Assembly (NCBI RefSeq): GCF_051401765.1
Contig: NW_027480449.1
Span: forward strand, 496,001 to 560,000
Source of the DNA: Calliopsis andreniformis
Lineage: Eukaryota; Arthropoda; Insecta; Hymenoptera; Andrenidae
DNA length: 64,000 nucleotides
Direction of reading: 5' to 3'
Each line of letters opens with the position of its first letter. The stretch's first letter is position 1. Below are positions 37,401 to 51,764 of this stretch, one piece after another. The notes beneath the pieces were generated by a model. The model did not search any database, was not told where the DNA came from, and saw only the letters and a list, made by a program, of their open reading frames with translations. A program made the position numbers and the translations under genes.

Positions 37401-40400
37401 CACTGCTCCTGACACTGACACTGCACCTGAGAATGCTCCTGACACTGACGCTGCACCTGACACTGCTCCTGTCACTGCTCCTGACACTGACACTGCTCCT
37501 GACACTGACACTGCTCCAGACACTGGTCCTGACACTGCTCCTGGCGCTGACACTGCTCCTGACACTGCTCCTGACACTGACACTGCTGCTGATCCTGACA
37601 ATGCTCCTGACGCTGCTCCTGACACAGATCCTGACACTGACACTGCTCCTGGCACTGACAGTGCTTCTGACACTGCTCCTGACATAGACACTGCTCCAGA
37701 CACTGCTCCTGATACTGACACTGCTCCTGACACTGCTCCTGACACTGACACTGCTCCTCACACTGCTCCTGGCACTGACACTGCTGCTGACACTGCTCCT
37801 AACACAGACACTGCTGCTGATACTGTCAATGCTCCTGACACGGCTCCTGACACAGACACTGCTCCTGACACTGCTCCCGACACTGACACTGCTCCTGGCA
37901 CTGACAGTGCTCCTGACACTGCTCCTGACATAGACACTGCTCCTGACACTGCTCCTGACACTGACACTGCTCCTGACACTGACACTGCTCCGCATACTGC
38001 TCCTAGCACTGACACTGCTGCTGACACTGCTCCTAACACAGACACTGCTGCTGATACTGACAATGCTCCTGACACTGCTCCTGACACAGCTCCTGACACT
38101 GACACTGCACCTGAGAATGCTCCTGACACTGACGCTGCACCTGACACTGCTCCTGTCACTGCTCCTGACACTGACACTGGCACTGACACAGCTCCAGCCA
38201 CTGACACTGCTCCTGTCGCTGCTCCTGGCACTGACACTGACCCCGACACTGCTCCTGTCTCTGACACTGACCCTGACACGGCTCCTGACACTGACCCTGC
38301 TCCTGACACTGCTCCTGAAACTGCTCCAGACACTGACACAGCTCCTAACACTGCTCCTGACGCTGACACTACCCCTGACACTGTTCCTAACATTGCAGCT
38401 GTCACTGACACTGCTCCTGACAATGGCACTGGACCTGACACTGCTCCTGACACTGACACTGCTCCCGCCACTGTTCCTGACACTGCTGCTCACAAAGACA
38501 CTGCTCCTGACACTGACACTGCTCCTGACACTGCTCCTCACACTGCTCCTGATACTGACACTGGCACTGCTACTGACCATGCTCCTGACACTGACACTGC
38601 TGCTGATCCTGACAATGCTCCTGACACTGCTCCAGTCACTGACACTGACACTGCACCTGACACTACTCCTGAAATAGCTGCTGTCACTGACACTTCTCCT
38701 GTCACTGCTCCTGACACTGACACTGCTCCAGACACTGCTCCTGACACAGGCACTGCTCCTGATACTGCCACTGACCCTGACACTGCTCCTGACACTGACA
38801 CTGCTCCTGACACTGACACTGCTCCAGACACTGGTCCTGACACTGCTCCTGACGCTGACACTGCTCCTGACACTGCTCCTGACACTGACACTGCTGCTGA
38901 TCCTGACAATGCTCCTGACGCTGCTCCTGACACAGATCCTGACACTGACACTGCTCCTGGCACTGACAGTGTTTCTGACACTGCTCCTGACATAGACACT
39001 GCTCCAGACACTGCTCCTGATACTGACACTGCTCCTGACACTGCTCCTGACAGTGACACTGCTCCTCGCACTGCTCCTGGCACTGACACTGCTGCTGACA
39101 CTGCTCCTAACACAGACACTGCTGCTGATACTGTCAATGCTCCTGACACGGCTCCTGACACAGACACTGCTCCTGACACTGCTCCCGACACTGACACTGC
39201 TGCTGATACTGCTCCTGACACTGGTCCTGACACTGACGCTTGTCCTGACACTGCTCCTGAAACTGACACAGGTCCTGACACTGCTCCTGACAGAGACACT
39301 GCCCCTCACACTGCTCCTGACTCTGACACTGCACCTGAGAATGCTCCTGACACAGACGCTGCACCCGACACTGCTCCTGACGCTGCACCTGACACTGCTC
39401 CTGACACAGGCACTGCTCCTGATACTGCCACTGACACTGCTCCTGACCCTGCTCCTGACACTGCTCCTGACACTGACACTGCTCCTGACACTGCTCCTGA
39501 CACTGACAGTGCTCCTGACACTGCTCCTGACACTGACACTGACACACCTCCTGGCACTGCTCCTGACACTGACACTGGTCCTGTCACTGACACTGCTCCT
39601 CACACTGCTCCTGACACTGACACTGCTCCTCACACTGCTGCTGACACTGACACTGCACCTGAGAATGCTCCTGACACTGACGCTGCACCTGACACTGCTC
39701 CTGTCACTGCTCCTGACACTGACACTGGCACTGACACAGCTCCAGCCACTGACACTGCTCCTGTCGCTGCTCCTGGCACTGACACTGACCCCGACACTGC
39801 TCCTGTCTCTGACACTGACCCTGACACGGCTCCTGACACTGACCCTGCTCCTGACACTGCTCCTGAAACTGCTCCAGACACTGACACAGCTCCTAACACT
39901 GCTTCTGACGCTGACACTACCCCTGACACTGTTCCTAACATTGCAGCTGTCACTGGCACTGCTCCTGACACTGGCACTGGACCTGACACTGCTCCTGACA
40001 CTGACACTGCTCCTGCCACTGTTCCTGACACTGCTGCTCACAAAGGCACTGCTCCTGACACTGACACTGCTCCTCACACTGCTCCTGATACTGACACTGG
40101 CACTGCTACTGGCCATGCTCCTGACACTGATACTGCTGCTGATCGTGACAATGCTCCTGACGCTGCTCCAGTCACTGACACTGACACTGCACCTGACACT
40201 ACTCCTGAAATAGATGCTGTCACTGACACTTCTCCTGTCACTGCTCCTGACACTGACGCTGCTGCCGATCCTGAGAATGCTCCTGACACTGCTCCTGTCA
40301 CTGACACAGCTCCTGAGAGTGCTCCTGACACTGGCACTGCTGCTGTTCCTGAGAATGCCCCTGAATCTGGTCCTCACACTGACTCTGCTCCTGACACTGC

Positions 40401-40773
40401 TCCTGGCACTGACACTGTCACTGCTCCTGACACTGACTCTGCTCCTGACACTGCTACTGACACTGACACTGCTCCTGATACTGACACTGACACTGCTCCT
40501 CACACTGCTCCTGACACTGCTCCTGACACTGCCACTGACCCTGACACTGCTCCTGAAACTGCTCCAGACACTGACACTGCTCCAGCCACTGACACTGCTC
40601 CTGACACTGCTCCTGACATAGGCACTGCTCCTGACACTGCTCCTGACATAGACACTGCTCCTGACACTGCTCCTGACACTGACACTGCTCCTGACACTGA
40701 CACTGCTCCGCATACTGCTCCTGGCACTTACACTGCTGCTGACACTATTCCTAACACAGACACTGCTGCTCAT
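34474..40773 (-). other. 2099-codon antisense repeat-derived open frame, probably not a gene
   Basis: Same Arg-Ser-Ser-Val type as the 4067-codon frame, ending at the TGACTCA word at 34470-34476. Similar frames of 700-1326 codons lie at 691-4671, 6094-8289, 9406-13017, 14200-17097, 22235-24682, 26465-29440 and 29897-32692. Most end at a TGACTCA word, which supplies the antisense stop. Confidence 0.75.
34606..40429. repeat. Mosaic block between the 7.66-kb and 3-kb arrays
   Basis: These repeats are not arranged as an adjacent long-period duplication that I could delimit. Sub-blocks match elsewhere: 35138-36200 matches 51905-53020 (offset 16791, later 16815); 36378-36950 matches 41688-42260 (offset 5310); 39134-39593 matches 20024-20483 (offset 19110); 39630-40031 matches 50049-50450 (offset 10419). 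It looks like a mixture of higher-order variants. No gene is seen. Confidence 0.65.
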
Positions 40774-43148
40774 ACTGACAATGCTCCTGACACGGCTCCT
40801 GACACAGACACAGCTCCTGACACTGCTCCCGACACTGACACTGCTCCTGATACTGCTCCTGACACTGGTCCTGACACTGACGCTTGTCCTGACACTGCTC
40901 CTGAAACTGACACTGGTCCTGACACTGCTCCTGACACAGACACTGCTCCTTACACTGCTCCTGACTCTGACACTGCACCTGAGAATGCTCCTGACACTGA
41001 CGCTGCACCCGACACTGCTCCTGACGCTGCACCTGACACTGCTCCTGACACAGGCACTGCTCCTGATACTGCCACTGACCCTGACACTGCTCCTGACACA
41101 GCTCCTGACACTGACACTGCTCCTGACATTGCTCCTGACCCTGCTCCTGACTCAGACACTGCTCCTGACACTGCTCCTGATACTGACACTGGCACTGACA
41201 CTGACCATGCTCCTGACACTGACACTGCTGGTGATCCTGACAATGCTCCTGACACAGCTCCAGTCACTGACACTGACACTGCACCTGACACTACTCCTGA
41301 AATAGCTGCTGTCACTGACACTTCTCCTGTCACTGCTCCTGACACTGCTGCTCACAAAGACACTGCTCCTGACACTGACACTGCTCCTCACACTGCTCCT
41401 GATACTCACACTGGCACTGCTACTGGCCATGCTCCTGACACTGACACTGCTGCTGATCCTGACAATGCTCCTGACGCTGCTCCAGTCACTGACACTGACA
41501 CTGCACCTGACACTACTCCTGAAATGGATGCTGTCACTGACACTTCTCCTGTCACTGCTCCTGACACTGACGCTGCTGCCGAACCTGAGAATGCTCCTGA
41601 CACTGCTCTTGACACTGACACAGCTCCTGAGAGTGCTCCAGACACTGGCACTGCTGCTGTTCCTGAGAATGCCCCTGAATCTGGTCCTCACACTGACTCT
41701 GCTCCTGACACTGCACCTGACACTGACAGTGCTCCTGACACTGCTCCTGACACTGCTCCTGATACTGACACTGGCACTGCTACTGACCATCCTGCTGACA
41801 CTGACACTGCTGCTGATCCTGACAATGCTCCTGACACTGCTCCAGCCACTGACACTGACACTGCACCTGACACTACTCCTGAAATAGCTGCTGTCACTGA
41901 CACTTCTCCTGTCACTGCTCCTGACACTGACGGTGCTGCTGATCCTGAGAATGCTCCTGACACTACTCCTGACACTGACACTGCTCCTAGCACTGCTGCT
42001 GACACTGGCACTGCTGCTGTTCCTGAGAATACCACTGAATCTGCTCCTCACACTGGCACTGCTACTGACCATGCTCCTGACACTGACACTGCCACTGACA
42101 CTGCCCCTGACCCTGCTCCTGACACTGCTCCTGGCACTGACACTGCTCCTGACACTGCTCCTGACGCTGCACCTGACTCTGACACTTGTCCTGACACTGC
42201 TCCTGACACTGCTCCTGAAACTGACACAGGTCCTGACACTGCTCCTGACACAGACACTGCTCCTCACACTGCTCCTGACACTGACACTGCACCCGAGAAT
42301 GCTCCTGACACTGACGCTGCACCTGACACTGCTCTATGTCACTGCTCCTGACACTGACACTGACACTGCTACTGACACTGACACTGCTCCTGACACTGAC
42401 ACTGCTCCAGATACTGCTCCTGACACAGGCACTGCTCCTGATACTGCCACTGACCCTGACACTGTTCCTGACATTGCAGCTGACACTGACACTGCTCCTG
42501 ACACTGACACTGACACTGGTCCTGTCACTGACGCTGCTCCTCACACTGCTCCTGACACCGACACTTCTCCTGACACTGCTCCTGAAACTGACACTGGTCC
42601 TGACACTGCTCCTGACACTGATACTGCTCCTCACACTGCTCCTGACACTGACACTGCACCTGAGAATGCTCCTGACACTGACGCTGCACCTGACACTGCT
42701 CCTGTCACAGCTCCTGACACTGACACTGCTCCTGACACTGACACTGCTCCAGACACTGGTCCTGACACTGCTCCTGACACTGACACTGCTGCTGATCCTG
42801 GCAATGCTCCTGACGCTGCTCCTGACACAGATCCTGACACTGACACTGCTCCTGACACTGCTCCTGACACTGACACTGCTCCTCACACTGCTCCTGGCAC
42901 TGACACTGCTGCTGACACTGCTCCTAACACAGACACTGCTGCTGATACTGTCAATGCTCCTGACACGGCTCCTGACACAGACACTGCTCCTGACACTGCT
43001 CCCGACACTGACACTGCTCCTGGCACTGACAGTGCTCCTGACACTGCTCCTGACATAGACACTGCTCCTGACACTGCTCCTGACACTGACACTGCTCCTG
43101 ACACTGACACTGCTCCGCATACTGCTCCTGGCACTGACACTGCTGCTG
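40430..43148. repeat. 3007-bp higher-order unit, copy 0 (2719 bp)
   Basis: First of three and a partial adjacent copies. The offset to the next copy is 2719 bp (for example TGACTCA at 41148/43867 and GAAATAG ends 41305/44024). The copy is 288 bp shorter than the full unit: after about 41340 it jumps directly to the GCTGCTCACAAAGAC word found at about 44347 in the next copy. One GAAATAG site is mutated to GAAATGG at 41522-41528, creating an ATG. Confidence 0.85.
42331..42341 (+). other. GCTCTATGTCAC variant (+1), third occurrence
   Basis: Uncompensated here. The TAPD frame moves from frame 1 to frame 2, and an open stretch in frame 1 ends at 42351 with Leu-Cys-His-Cys-Ser and a stop. Confidence 0.88.
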
Positions 43149-45795
43149 ACACTGACTCTGCTCCTGACACTGCTACTGACACTGACACTGCTCCTGATAC
43201 TGACACTAACACTGCTCCTCACACTGCTCCTGACACTGCTCCTGACACTGACCCTGTTCCTGACACTACTCCTGAAACTGCTCCAGACACTGACACTGCT
43301 CCAGCCACTGACACTGCTCCTGACACTGCTCCTGACATAGGCACTGCTCCTGACACTGCTCCTGACATAGACACTGCTCCTGACACTGCTCCTGACACTG
43401 ACACTGCTCCTGACACTGACACTGCTCCGCATACTGCTCCTGGCACTTACACTGCTGCTGACACTATTCCTAACACAGACACTGCTGCTCATACTGACAA
43501 TGCTCCTGACACGGCTCCTGACACAGACACAGCTCCTGACACTGCTCCCGACACTGACACTGCTCCTGATACTGCTCCTGACACTGGTCCTGACACTGAC
43601 GCTTGTCCTGACACTGCTCCTGAAACTGACACTGGTCCTGACACTGCTCCTGACACAGACACTGCTCCTTACACTGCTCCTGACTCTGACACTGCACCTG
43701 AGAATGCTCCTGACACTGACGCTGCACCCGACACTGCTCCTGACGCTGCACCTGACACTGCTCCTGACACAGGCACTGCTCCTGATACTGCCACTGACCC
43801 TGACACTGCTCCTGACACAGCTCCTGACACTGACACTGCTCCTGACATTGCTCCTGACCCTGCTCCTGACTCAGACACTGCTCCTGACACTGCTCCTGAT
43901 ACTGACACTGGCACTGACACTGACCATGCTCCTGACACTGACACTGCTGGTGATCCTGACAATGCTCCTGACACAGCTCCAGTCACTGACACTGACACTG
44001 CACCTGACACTACTCCTGAAATAGCTGCTGTCACTGACACTTCTCCTGTCACTGCTCCTGACACTGACGGTGCTGCTCATCCTGAGAATGCTCCTGATAC
44101 TGGTCCTGACACTGCTGCTGACACTGGCACTGCTGCTGTTCCTGACAATGCCCCTGAATCTGCTCCTCACACTGACACTGCTCCTGACACTGCTCCTGAC
44201 ACTGACACTGCTCCTAACACTGCTCCTGACACTGACACTACCGCTGACACTGTTCCTAACATTGCAGCTGACACTGACACTGCTCCTGACACTGGCACTG
44301 TACCTGACACTGCTGCTGACACTGACACTGCTCCTGCCACTGTTCCTGACACTGCTGCTCACAAAGACACTGCTCCTGACACTGACACTGCTCCTCACAC
44401 TGCTCCTGATACTCACACTGGCACTGCTACTGGCCATGCTCCTGACACTGACACTGCTGCTGATCCTGACAATGCTCCTGACGCTGCTCCAGTCACTGAC
44501 ACTGACACTGCACCTGACACTACTCCTGAAATAGATGCTGTCACTGACACTTCTCCTGTCACTGCTCCTGACACTGACGCTGCTGCCGAACCTGAGAATG
44601 CTCCTGACACTGCTCTTGACACTGACACAGCTCCTGAGAGTGCTCCAGACACTGGCACTGCTGCTGTTCCTGAGAATGCCCCTGAATCTGGTCCTCACAC
44701 TGACTCTGCTCCTGACACTGCACCTGACACTGACAGTGCTCCTGACACTGCTCCTGACACTGCTCCTGATACTGCTCCTGGCACTGACACTGCTCCTGAC
44801 ACTGCTCCTGACGCTGCACCTGACTCTGACACTTGTCCTGACACTGCTCCTGACACTGCTCCTGAAACTGACACAGGTCCTGACACTGCTCCTGACACAG
44901 ACACTGCTCCTCACACTGCTCCTGACACTGACACTGCACCCGAGAATGCTCCTGACACTGACGCTGCACCTGACACTGCTCTATGTCACTGCTCCTGACA
45001 CTGACACTGACACTGCTACTGACACTGACACTGCTCCTGACACTGACACTGCTCCAGATACTGCTCCTGACACAGGCACTGCTCCTGATACTGCCACTGA
45101 CCCTGACACTGTTCCTGACATTGCAGCTGACACTGACACTGCTCCTGACACTGACACTGACACTGGTCCTGTCACTGACGCTGCTCCTCACACTGCTCCT
45201 GACACCGACACTTCTCCTGACACTGCTCCTGAAACTGACACTGGTCCTGACACTGCTCCTGACACTGATACTGCTCCTCACACTGCTCCTGACACTGACA
45301 CTGCACCTGAGAATGCTCCTGACACTGACGCTGCACCTGACACTGCTCCTGTCACAGCTCCTGACACTGACACTGCTCCTGACACTGACACTGCTCCAGA
45401 CACTGGTCCTGACACTGCTCCTGACACTGACACTGCTGCTGATCCTGGCAATGCTCCTGACGCTGCTCCTGACACAGATCCTGACACTGACACTGCTCCT
45501 GACACTGCTCCTGACACTGACACTGCTCCTCACACTGCTCCTGGCACTGACACTGCTGCTGACACTGCTCCTAACACAGACACTGCTGCTGATACTGTCA
45601 ATGCTCCTGACACGGCTCCTGACACAGACACTGCTCCTGACACTGCTCCCGACACTGACACTGCTCCTGGCACTGACAGTGCTCCTGACACTGCTCCTGA
45701 CATAGACACTGCTCCTGACACTGCTCCTGACACTGACACTGCTCCTGACACTGACACTGCTCCGCATACTGCTCCTGGCACTGACACTGCTGCTG
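43149..45795. repeat. 3007-bp higher-order unit, copy 1 (2647 bp)
   Basis: The offset to copy 2 is 2647 bp in the front and 3007 bp relative to the previous copy in the back. It lacks 360 bp near 44770, where GATACTGCTCCTGGCACTG joins sequences that are 360 bp apart in copy 2 (about 47413 and 47773). Confidence 0.85.
44978..44988 (+). other. GCTCTATGTCAC variant (+1), fourth occurrence
   Basis: Copy of the 42331 site, 2647 bp on. The TAPD frame moves from frame 2 to frame 3, and the previous frame stops at 44998. Confidence 0.88.
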
Positions 45796-48700
45796 ACACT
45801 GACTCTGCTCCTGACACTGCTACTGACACTGACACTGCTCCTGATACTGACACTGACACTGCTCCTCACACTGCTCCTGACACTGCTCCTGACACTGACC
45901 CTGTTCCTGACACTACTCCTGAAACTGCTCCAGACACTGACACTGCTCCAGCCACTGACACTGCTCCTGACACTGCTCCTGACATAGGCACTGCTCCTGA
46001 CACTGCTCCTGACATAGACACTGCTCCTGACACTGCTCCTGACACTGACACTGCTCCTGACACTGACACTGCTCCGCATACTGCTCCTGGCACTTACACT
46101 GCTGCTGACACTATTCCTAACACAGACACTGCTGCTCATACTGACAATGCTCCTGACACGGCTCCTGACACAGACACAGCTCCTGACACTGCTCCCGACA
46201 CTGACACTGCTCCTGATACTGCTCCTGACACTGGTCCTGACACTGACGCTTGTCCTGACACTGCTCCTGAAACTGACACTGGTCCTGACACTGCTCCTGA
46301 CACAGACACTGCTCCTTACACTGCTCCTGACTCTGACACTGCACCTGAGAATGCTCCTGACACTGACGCTGCACCCGACACTGCTCCTGACGCTGCACCT
46401 GACACTGCTCCTGACACAGGCACTGCTCCTGATACTGCCACTGACCCTGACACTGCTCCTGACACAGCTCCTGACACTGACACTGCTCCTGACATTGCTC
46501 CTGACCCTGCTCCTGACTCAGACACTGCTCCTGACACTGCTCCTGATACTGACACTGGCACTGACACTGACCATGCTCCTGACACTGACACTGCTGGTGA
46601 TCCTGACAATGCTCCTGACACAGCTCCAGTCACTGACACTGACACTGCACCTGACACTACTCCTGAAATAGCTGCTGTCACTGACACTTCTCCTGTCACT
46701 GCTCCTGACACTGACGGTGCTGCTCATCCTGAGAATGCTCCTGATACTGGTCCTGACACTGCTGCTGACACTGGCACTGCTGCTGTTCCTGACAATGCCC
46801 CTGAATCTGCTCCTCACACTGACACTGCTCCTGACACTGCTCCTGACACTGACACTGCTCCTAACACTGCTCCTGACACTGACACTACCGCTGACACTGT
46901 TCCTAACATTGCAGCTGACACTGACACTGCTCCTGACACTGGCACTGTACCTGACACTGCTGCTGACACTGACACTGCTCCTGCCACTGTTCCTGACACT
47001 GCTGCTCACAAAGACACTGCTCCTGACACTGACACTGCTCCTCACACTGCTCCTGATACTCACACTGGCACTGCTACTGGCCATGCTCCTGACACTGACA
47101 CTGCTGCTGATCCTGACAATGCTCCTGACGCTGCTCCAGTCACTGACACTGACACTGCACCTGACACTACTCCTGAAATAGATGCTGTCACTGACACTTC
47201 TCCTGTCACTGCTCCTGACACTGACGCTGCTGCCGAACCTGAGAATGCTCCTGACACTGCTCTTGACACTGACACAGCTCCTGAGAGTGCTCCAGACACT
47301 GGCACTGCTGCTGTTCCTGAGAATGCCCCTGAATCTGGTCCCCACACTGACTCTGCTCCTGACACTGCACCTGACACTGACAGTGCTCCTGACACTGCTC
47401 CTGACACTGCTCCTGATACTGACACTGGCACTGCTACTGACCATCCTGCTGACACTGACACTGCTGCTGATCCTGACAATGCTCCTGACACTGCTCCAGC
47501 CACTGACACTGACACTGCACCTGACACTACTCCTGAAATAGCTGCTGTCACTGACACTTCTCCTGTCACTGCTCCTGACACTGACGGTGCTGCTGATCCT
47601 GAGAATGCTCCTGACACTACTCCTGACACTGACACTGCTCCTAGCACTGCTGCTGACACTGGCACTGCTGCTGTTCCTGAGAATACCACTGAATCTGCTC
47701 CTCACACTGGCACTGCTACTGACCATGCTCCTGACACTGACACTGCCACTGACACTGCCCCTGACCCTGCTCCTGACACTGCTCCTGGCACTGACACTGC
47801 TCCTGACACTGCTCCTGACGCTGCACCTGACTCTGACACTTGTCCTGACACTGCTCCTGACACTGCTCCTGAAACTGACACAGGTCCTGACACTGCTCCT
47901 GACACAGACACTGCTCCTCACACTGCTCCTGACACTGACACTGCACCCGAGAATGCTCCTGACACTGACGCTGCACCTGACACTGCTCTATGTCACTGCT
48001 CCTGACACTGACACTGACACTGCTACTGACACTGACACTGCTCCTGACACTGACACTGCTCCAGATACTGCTCCTGACACAGGCACTGCTCCTGATACTG
48101 CCACTGACCCTGACACTGTTCCTGACATTGCAGCTGACACTGACACTGCTCCTGACACTGACACTGACACTGGTCCTGTCACTGACGCTGCTCCTCACAC
48201 TGCTCCTGACACCGACACTTCTCCTGACACTGCTCCTGAAACTGACACTGGTCCTGACACTGCTCCTGACACTGATACTGCTCCTCACACTGCTCCTGAC
48301 ACTGACACTGCACTTGAGAATGCTCCTGACACTGACGCTGCACCTGACACTGCTCCTGTCACAGCTCCTGACACTGACACTGCTCCTGACACTGACACTG
48401 CTCCAGACACTGGTCCTGACACTGCTCCTGACACTGACACTGCTGCTGATCCTGGCAATGCTCCTGACGCTGCTCCTGACACAGATCCTGACACTGACAC
48501 TGCTCCTGACACTGCTCCTGACACTGACACTGCTCCTCACACTGCTCCTGGCACTGACACTGCTGCTGACACTGCTCCTAACACAGACACTGCTGCTGAT
48601 ACTGTCAATGCTCCTGACACGGCTCCTGACACAGACACTGCTCCTGACACTGCTCCCGACACTGACACTGCTCCTGGCACTGACAGTGCTCCTGACACTG

Positions 48701-48802
48701 CTCCTGACATAGACACTGCTCCTGACACTGCTCCTGACACTGACACTGCTCCTGACACTGACACTGCTCCGCATACTGCTCCTGGCACTGACACTGCTGC
48801 TG
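45796..48802. repeat. 3007-bp higher-order unit, copy 2 (full length)
   Basis: The complete unit. 3007 is 501 hexamers plus one base; the odd base is the inherited GCTCTATGTCAC variant at about 47985. Copies 0, 1 and 2 are near-identical where they align; only a handful of substitutions were seen. Confidence 0.85.
47985..47995 (+). other. GCTCTATGTCAC variant (+1), fifth occurrence
   Basis: Copy of the same site, 3007 bp on. The TAPD frame moves from frame 3 back to frame 1, where it stays to the end of the window. The previous frame stops at 48005. Confidence 0.88.
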
Positions 48803-50040
48803 ACACTGACTCTGCTCCTGACACTGCTACTGACACTGACACTGCTCCTGATACTGACACTGACACTGCTCCTCACACTGCTCCTGACACTGCTCCTGAC
48901 ACTGACCCTGTTCCTGACACTACTCCTGAAACTGCTCCAGACACTGACACTGCTCCAGCCACTGACACTGCTCCTGACACTGCTCCTGACATAGGCACTG
49001 CTCCTGACACTGCTCCTGACATAGACACTGCTCCTGACACTGCTCCTGACACTGACACTGCTCCTGACACTGACACTGCTCCGCATACTGCTCCTGGCAC
49101 TTACACTGCTGCTGACACTATTCCTAACACAGACACTGCTGCTCATACTGACAATGCTCCTGACACGGCTCCTGACACAGACACAGCTCCTGACACTGCT
49201 CCCGACACTGACACTGCTCCTGATACTGCTCCTGACACTGGTCCTGACACTGACGCTTGTCCTGACACTGCTCCTGAAACTGACACTGGTCCTGACACTG
49301 CTCCTGACACAGACACTGCTCCTTACACTGCTCCTGACTCTGACACTGCACCTCAGAATGCTCCTGACACTGACGCTGCACCCGACACTGCTCCTGACGC
49401 TGCACCTGACACTGCTCCTGACACAGGCACTGCTCCTGATACTGCCACTGACCCTGACACTGCTCCTGACACAGCTCCTGACACTGACACTGCTCCTGAC
49501 ATTGCTCCTGACCCTGCTCCTGACTCAGACACTGCTCCTGACACTGCTCCTGATACTGACACTGGCACTGACACTGACCATGCTCCTGACACTGACACTG
49601 CTGGTGATCCTGACAATGCTCCTGACACAGCTCCAGTCACTGACACTGACACTGCACCTGACACTACTCCTGAAATAGCTGCTGTCACTGACACTTCTCC
49701 TGTCACTGCTCCTGACACTGACGGTGCTGCTCATCCTGAGAATGCTCCTGATACTGGTCCTGACACTGCTGCTGACACTGGCACTGCTGCTGTTCCTGAG
49801 AATGCCCCTGAATCTGCTCCTCACACTGACACTGCTCCTGACACTGCTCCTGACACTGACACTGCTCCTAACACTGCTCCTGACACTGACACTACCGCTG
49901 ACACTGTTCCTAACATTGCAGCTGACACTGACACTGCTCCTGACACTGGCACTGTACCTGACACTGCTGCTGACACTGACACTGCTCCTGCCACTGTTCC
50001 TGACACTGCTGCTCACAAAGACACTGCTCCTGACACTGAC
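48803..50040. repeat. 3007-bp higher-order unit, copy 3 (partial)
   Basis: Collinear with copy 2 at +3007 (GAAATAG ends 46671/49678; TGACTCA 46514/49521) for about 1.24 kb, then it switches near 50045 to the block also seen at 56.1 and 59.0 kb. Confidence 0.82.
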
Positions 50041-51764
50041 ACTGCTCCTCATACTGCTCCTGACACTGACACTGCACCTGAGAATGCTCCTGACACTGAC
50101 GCTGCACCTGACACTGCTCCTGTCACTGCTCCTGACACTGACACTGGCACTGACACAGCTCCAGCCACTGACACTGCTCCTGTCGCTGCTCCTGGCACTG
50201 ACACTGACCCCGACACTGCTCCTGTCTCTGACACTGACCCTGACACGGCTCCTGACACTGACCCTGCTCCTGACACTGCTCCTGAAACTGCTCCAGACAC
50301 TGACACAGCTCCTAACACGGCTTCTGACGCTGACACTACCCCTGACACTGTTCCTAACATTGCAGCTGTCACTGGCACTGCTCCTGACACTGGCACTGGA
50401 CCTGACACTGCTCCTGACACTGACACTGCTCCTGCCACTGTTCCTGACACTGCTGCTCACAAAGACACTGCTCCTGACACTGACACTGGCACTGACACAG
50501 CTCCAGACACTGACACTGCTCCTGATACTGACACTGACACTGCTCCACACACTGCTCCTGACACTGCTCCTGACACTGACACTGCTCCAGCCACTGACAC
50601 TGCTCCTGAAATAGCTGCTGTCACTGACACTTCTCCTGTCACTGCTCCTGACACTGACGGTGCTGCTGATCCTGAGAATGCTCCTGACACTGCTCCTGAC
50701 ACTGACACTGCTCCTGACACTGCTGCTGACACTGGCACTGCTGCTATTCCTGAGAATGCCCGTCAATCTGCTCCTCACACTGACACTGCTCCTGACACTG
50801 CTCCTGACACTGACACTGCTCCAGCCACTGACACTGCTCCTGTCACTGACACTGCTCCTGTCACTGGCACTGCTCGCCACACTGCTCCTAACACTGACAC
50901 TGCTCCTGTCACTGCTCCTGACACAGGCACTGATGGTGATCCTGGCAATGCTCCTTACACAGCTCCTGACATTGGCACTGGCCCTGACTCTGCTCCTGAC
51001 ACTGACACTGCCACTGACACTGCCCCTGACCCTGCTCCTGACACTGCTCCTGGCACTAACACTGCCCCTGACACTGCTCCTGACGCTGCACCTGACACTG
51101 ACACATGTCCTGACACTGCTCCTGAAACTGACACTGGTCCTGACACTGCTCCTGACACTGACACTGCTCGTCACACTGCTCCTGACACTGACACTGCTCG
51201 TCACACTGCTCCTGACACTGACACTGGTCCTGTCACTGACACTGCTCCTCACACTGCTCCTGACACCGACACTTGTCCTGACACTGCTCCTGAATCTGAC
51301 ACTGGTCCTGACACTGCTCCTGACACTGACAGTGCTCCTCACACTGCTCCTGACACTGACACTGACACACCTCCTGGCACTGCTCCTGACACTGACACAG
51401 GTCCTGTCACTGACACTGCTCCTCACACTGCTCCTGACACTGACACTGCTCCTCACACTGCTCCTGACACTGACACTGCACCTGAGAATGATCCTGACAC
51501 TGACGCTGCACCTGACACTGCTCCTGTCACTGCTCCTGACACTGACCCTGACACTGCTCCTGACACTGACTCTGCTCCTGACACTGACACTGCCACTGAC
51601 ACTGCTCCTGACACTGCTCCTGACACTGCTCCTGGCACTGACACTGCTCCTGACACTGCTCCTGATACTGACACTGGCACTGACACTGACCATGCTTCTG
51701 ACACTGACACTGCTGGTGATCCTGACAATGCTCCTGACACAGCTCCAGTCACTGACACTGCTCC
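50041..51764. repeat. Right-hand mosaic block, first part
   Basis: 50049-50740 matches 56157-56846 (offset 6108) and 59061-59750. 50955-51164 matches 57195-57404 and 60147-60356. It is thus a rearranged relative of the 2.9/3.2-kb units further right, broken near 51760. Confidence 0.7.
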
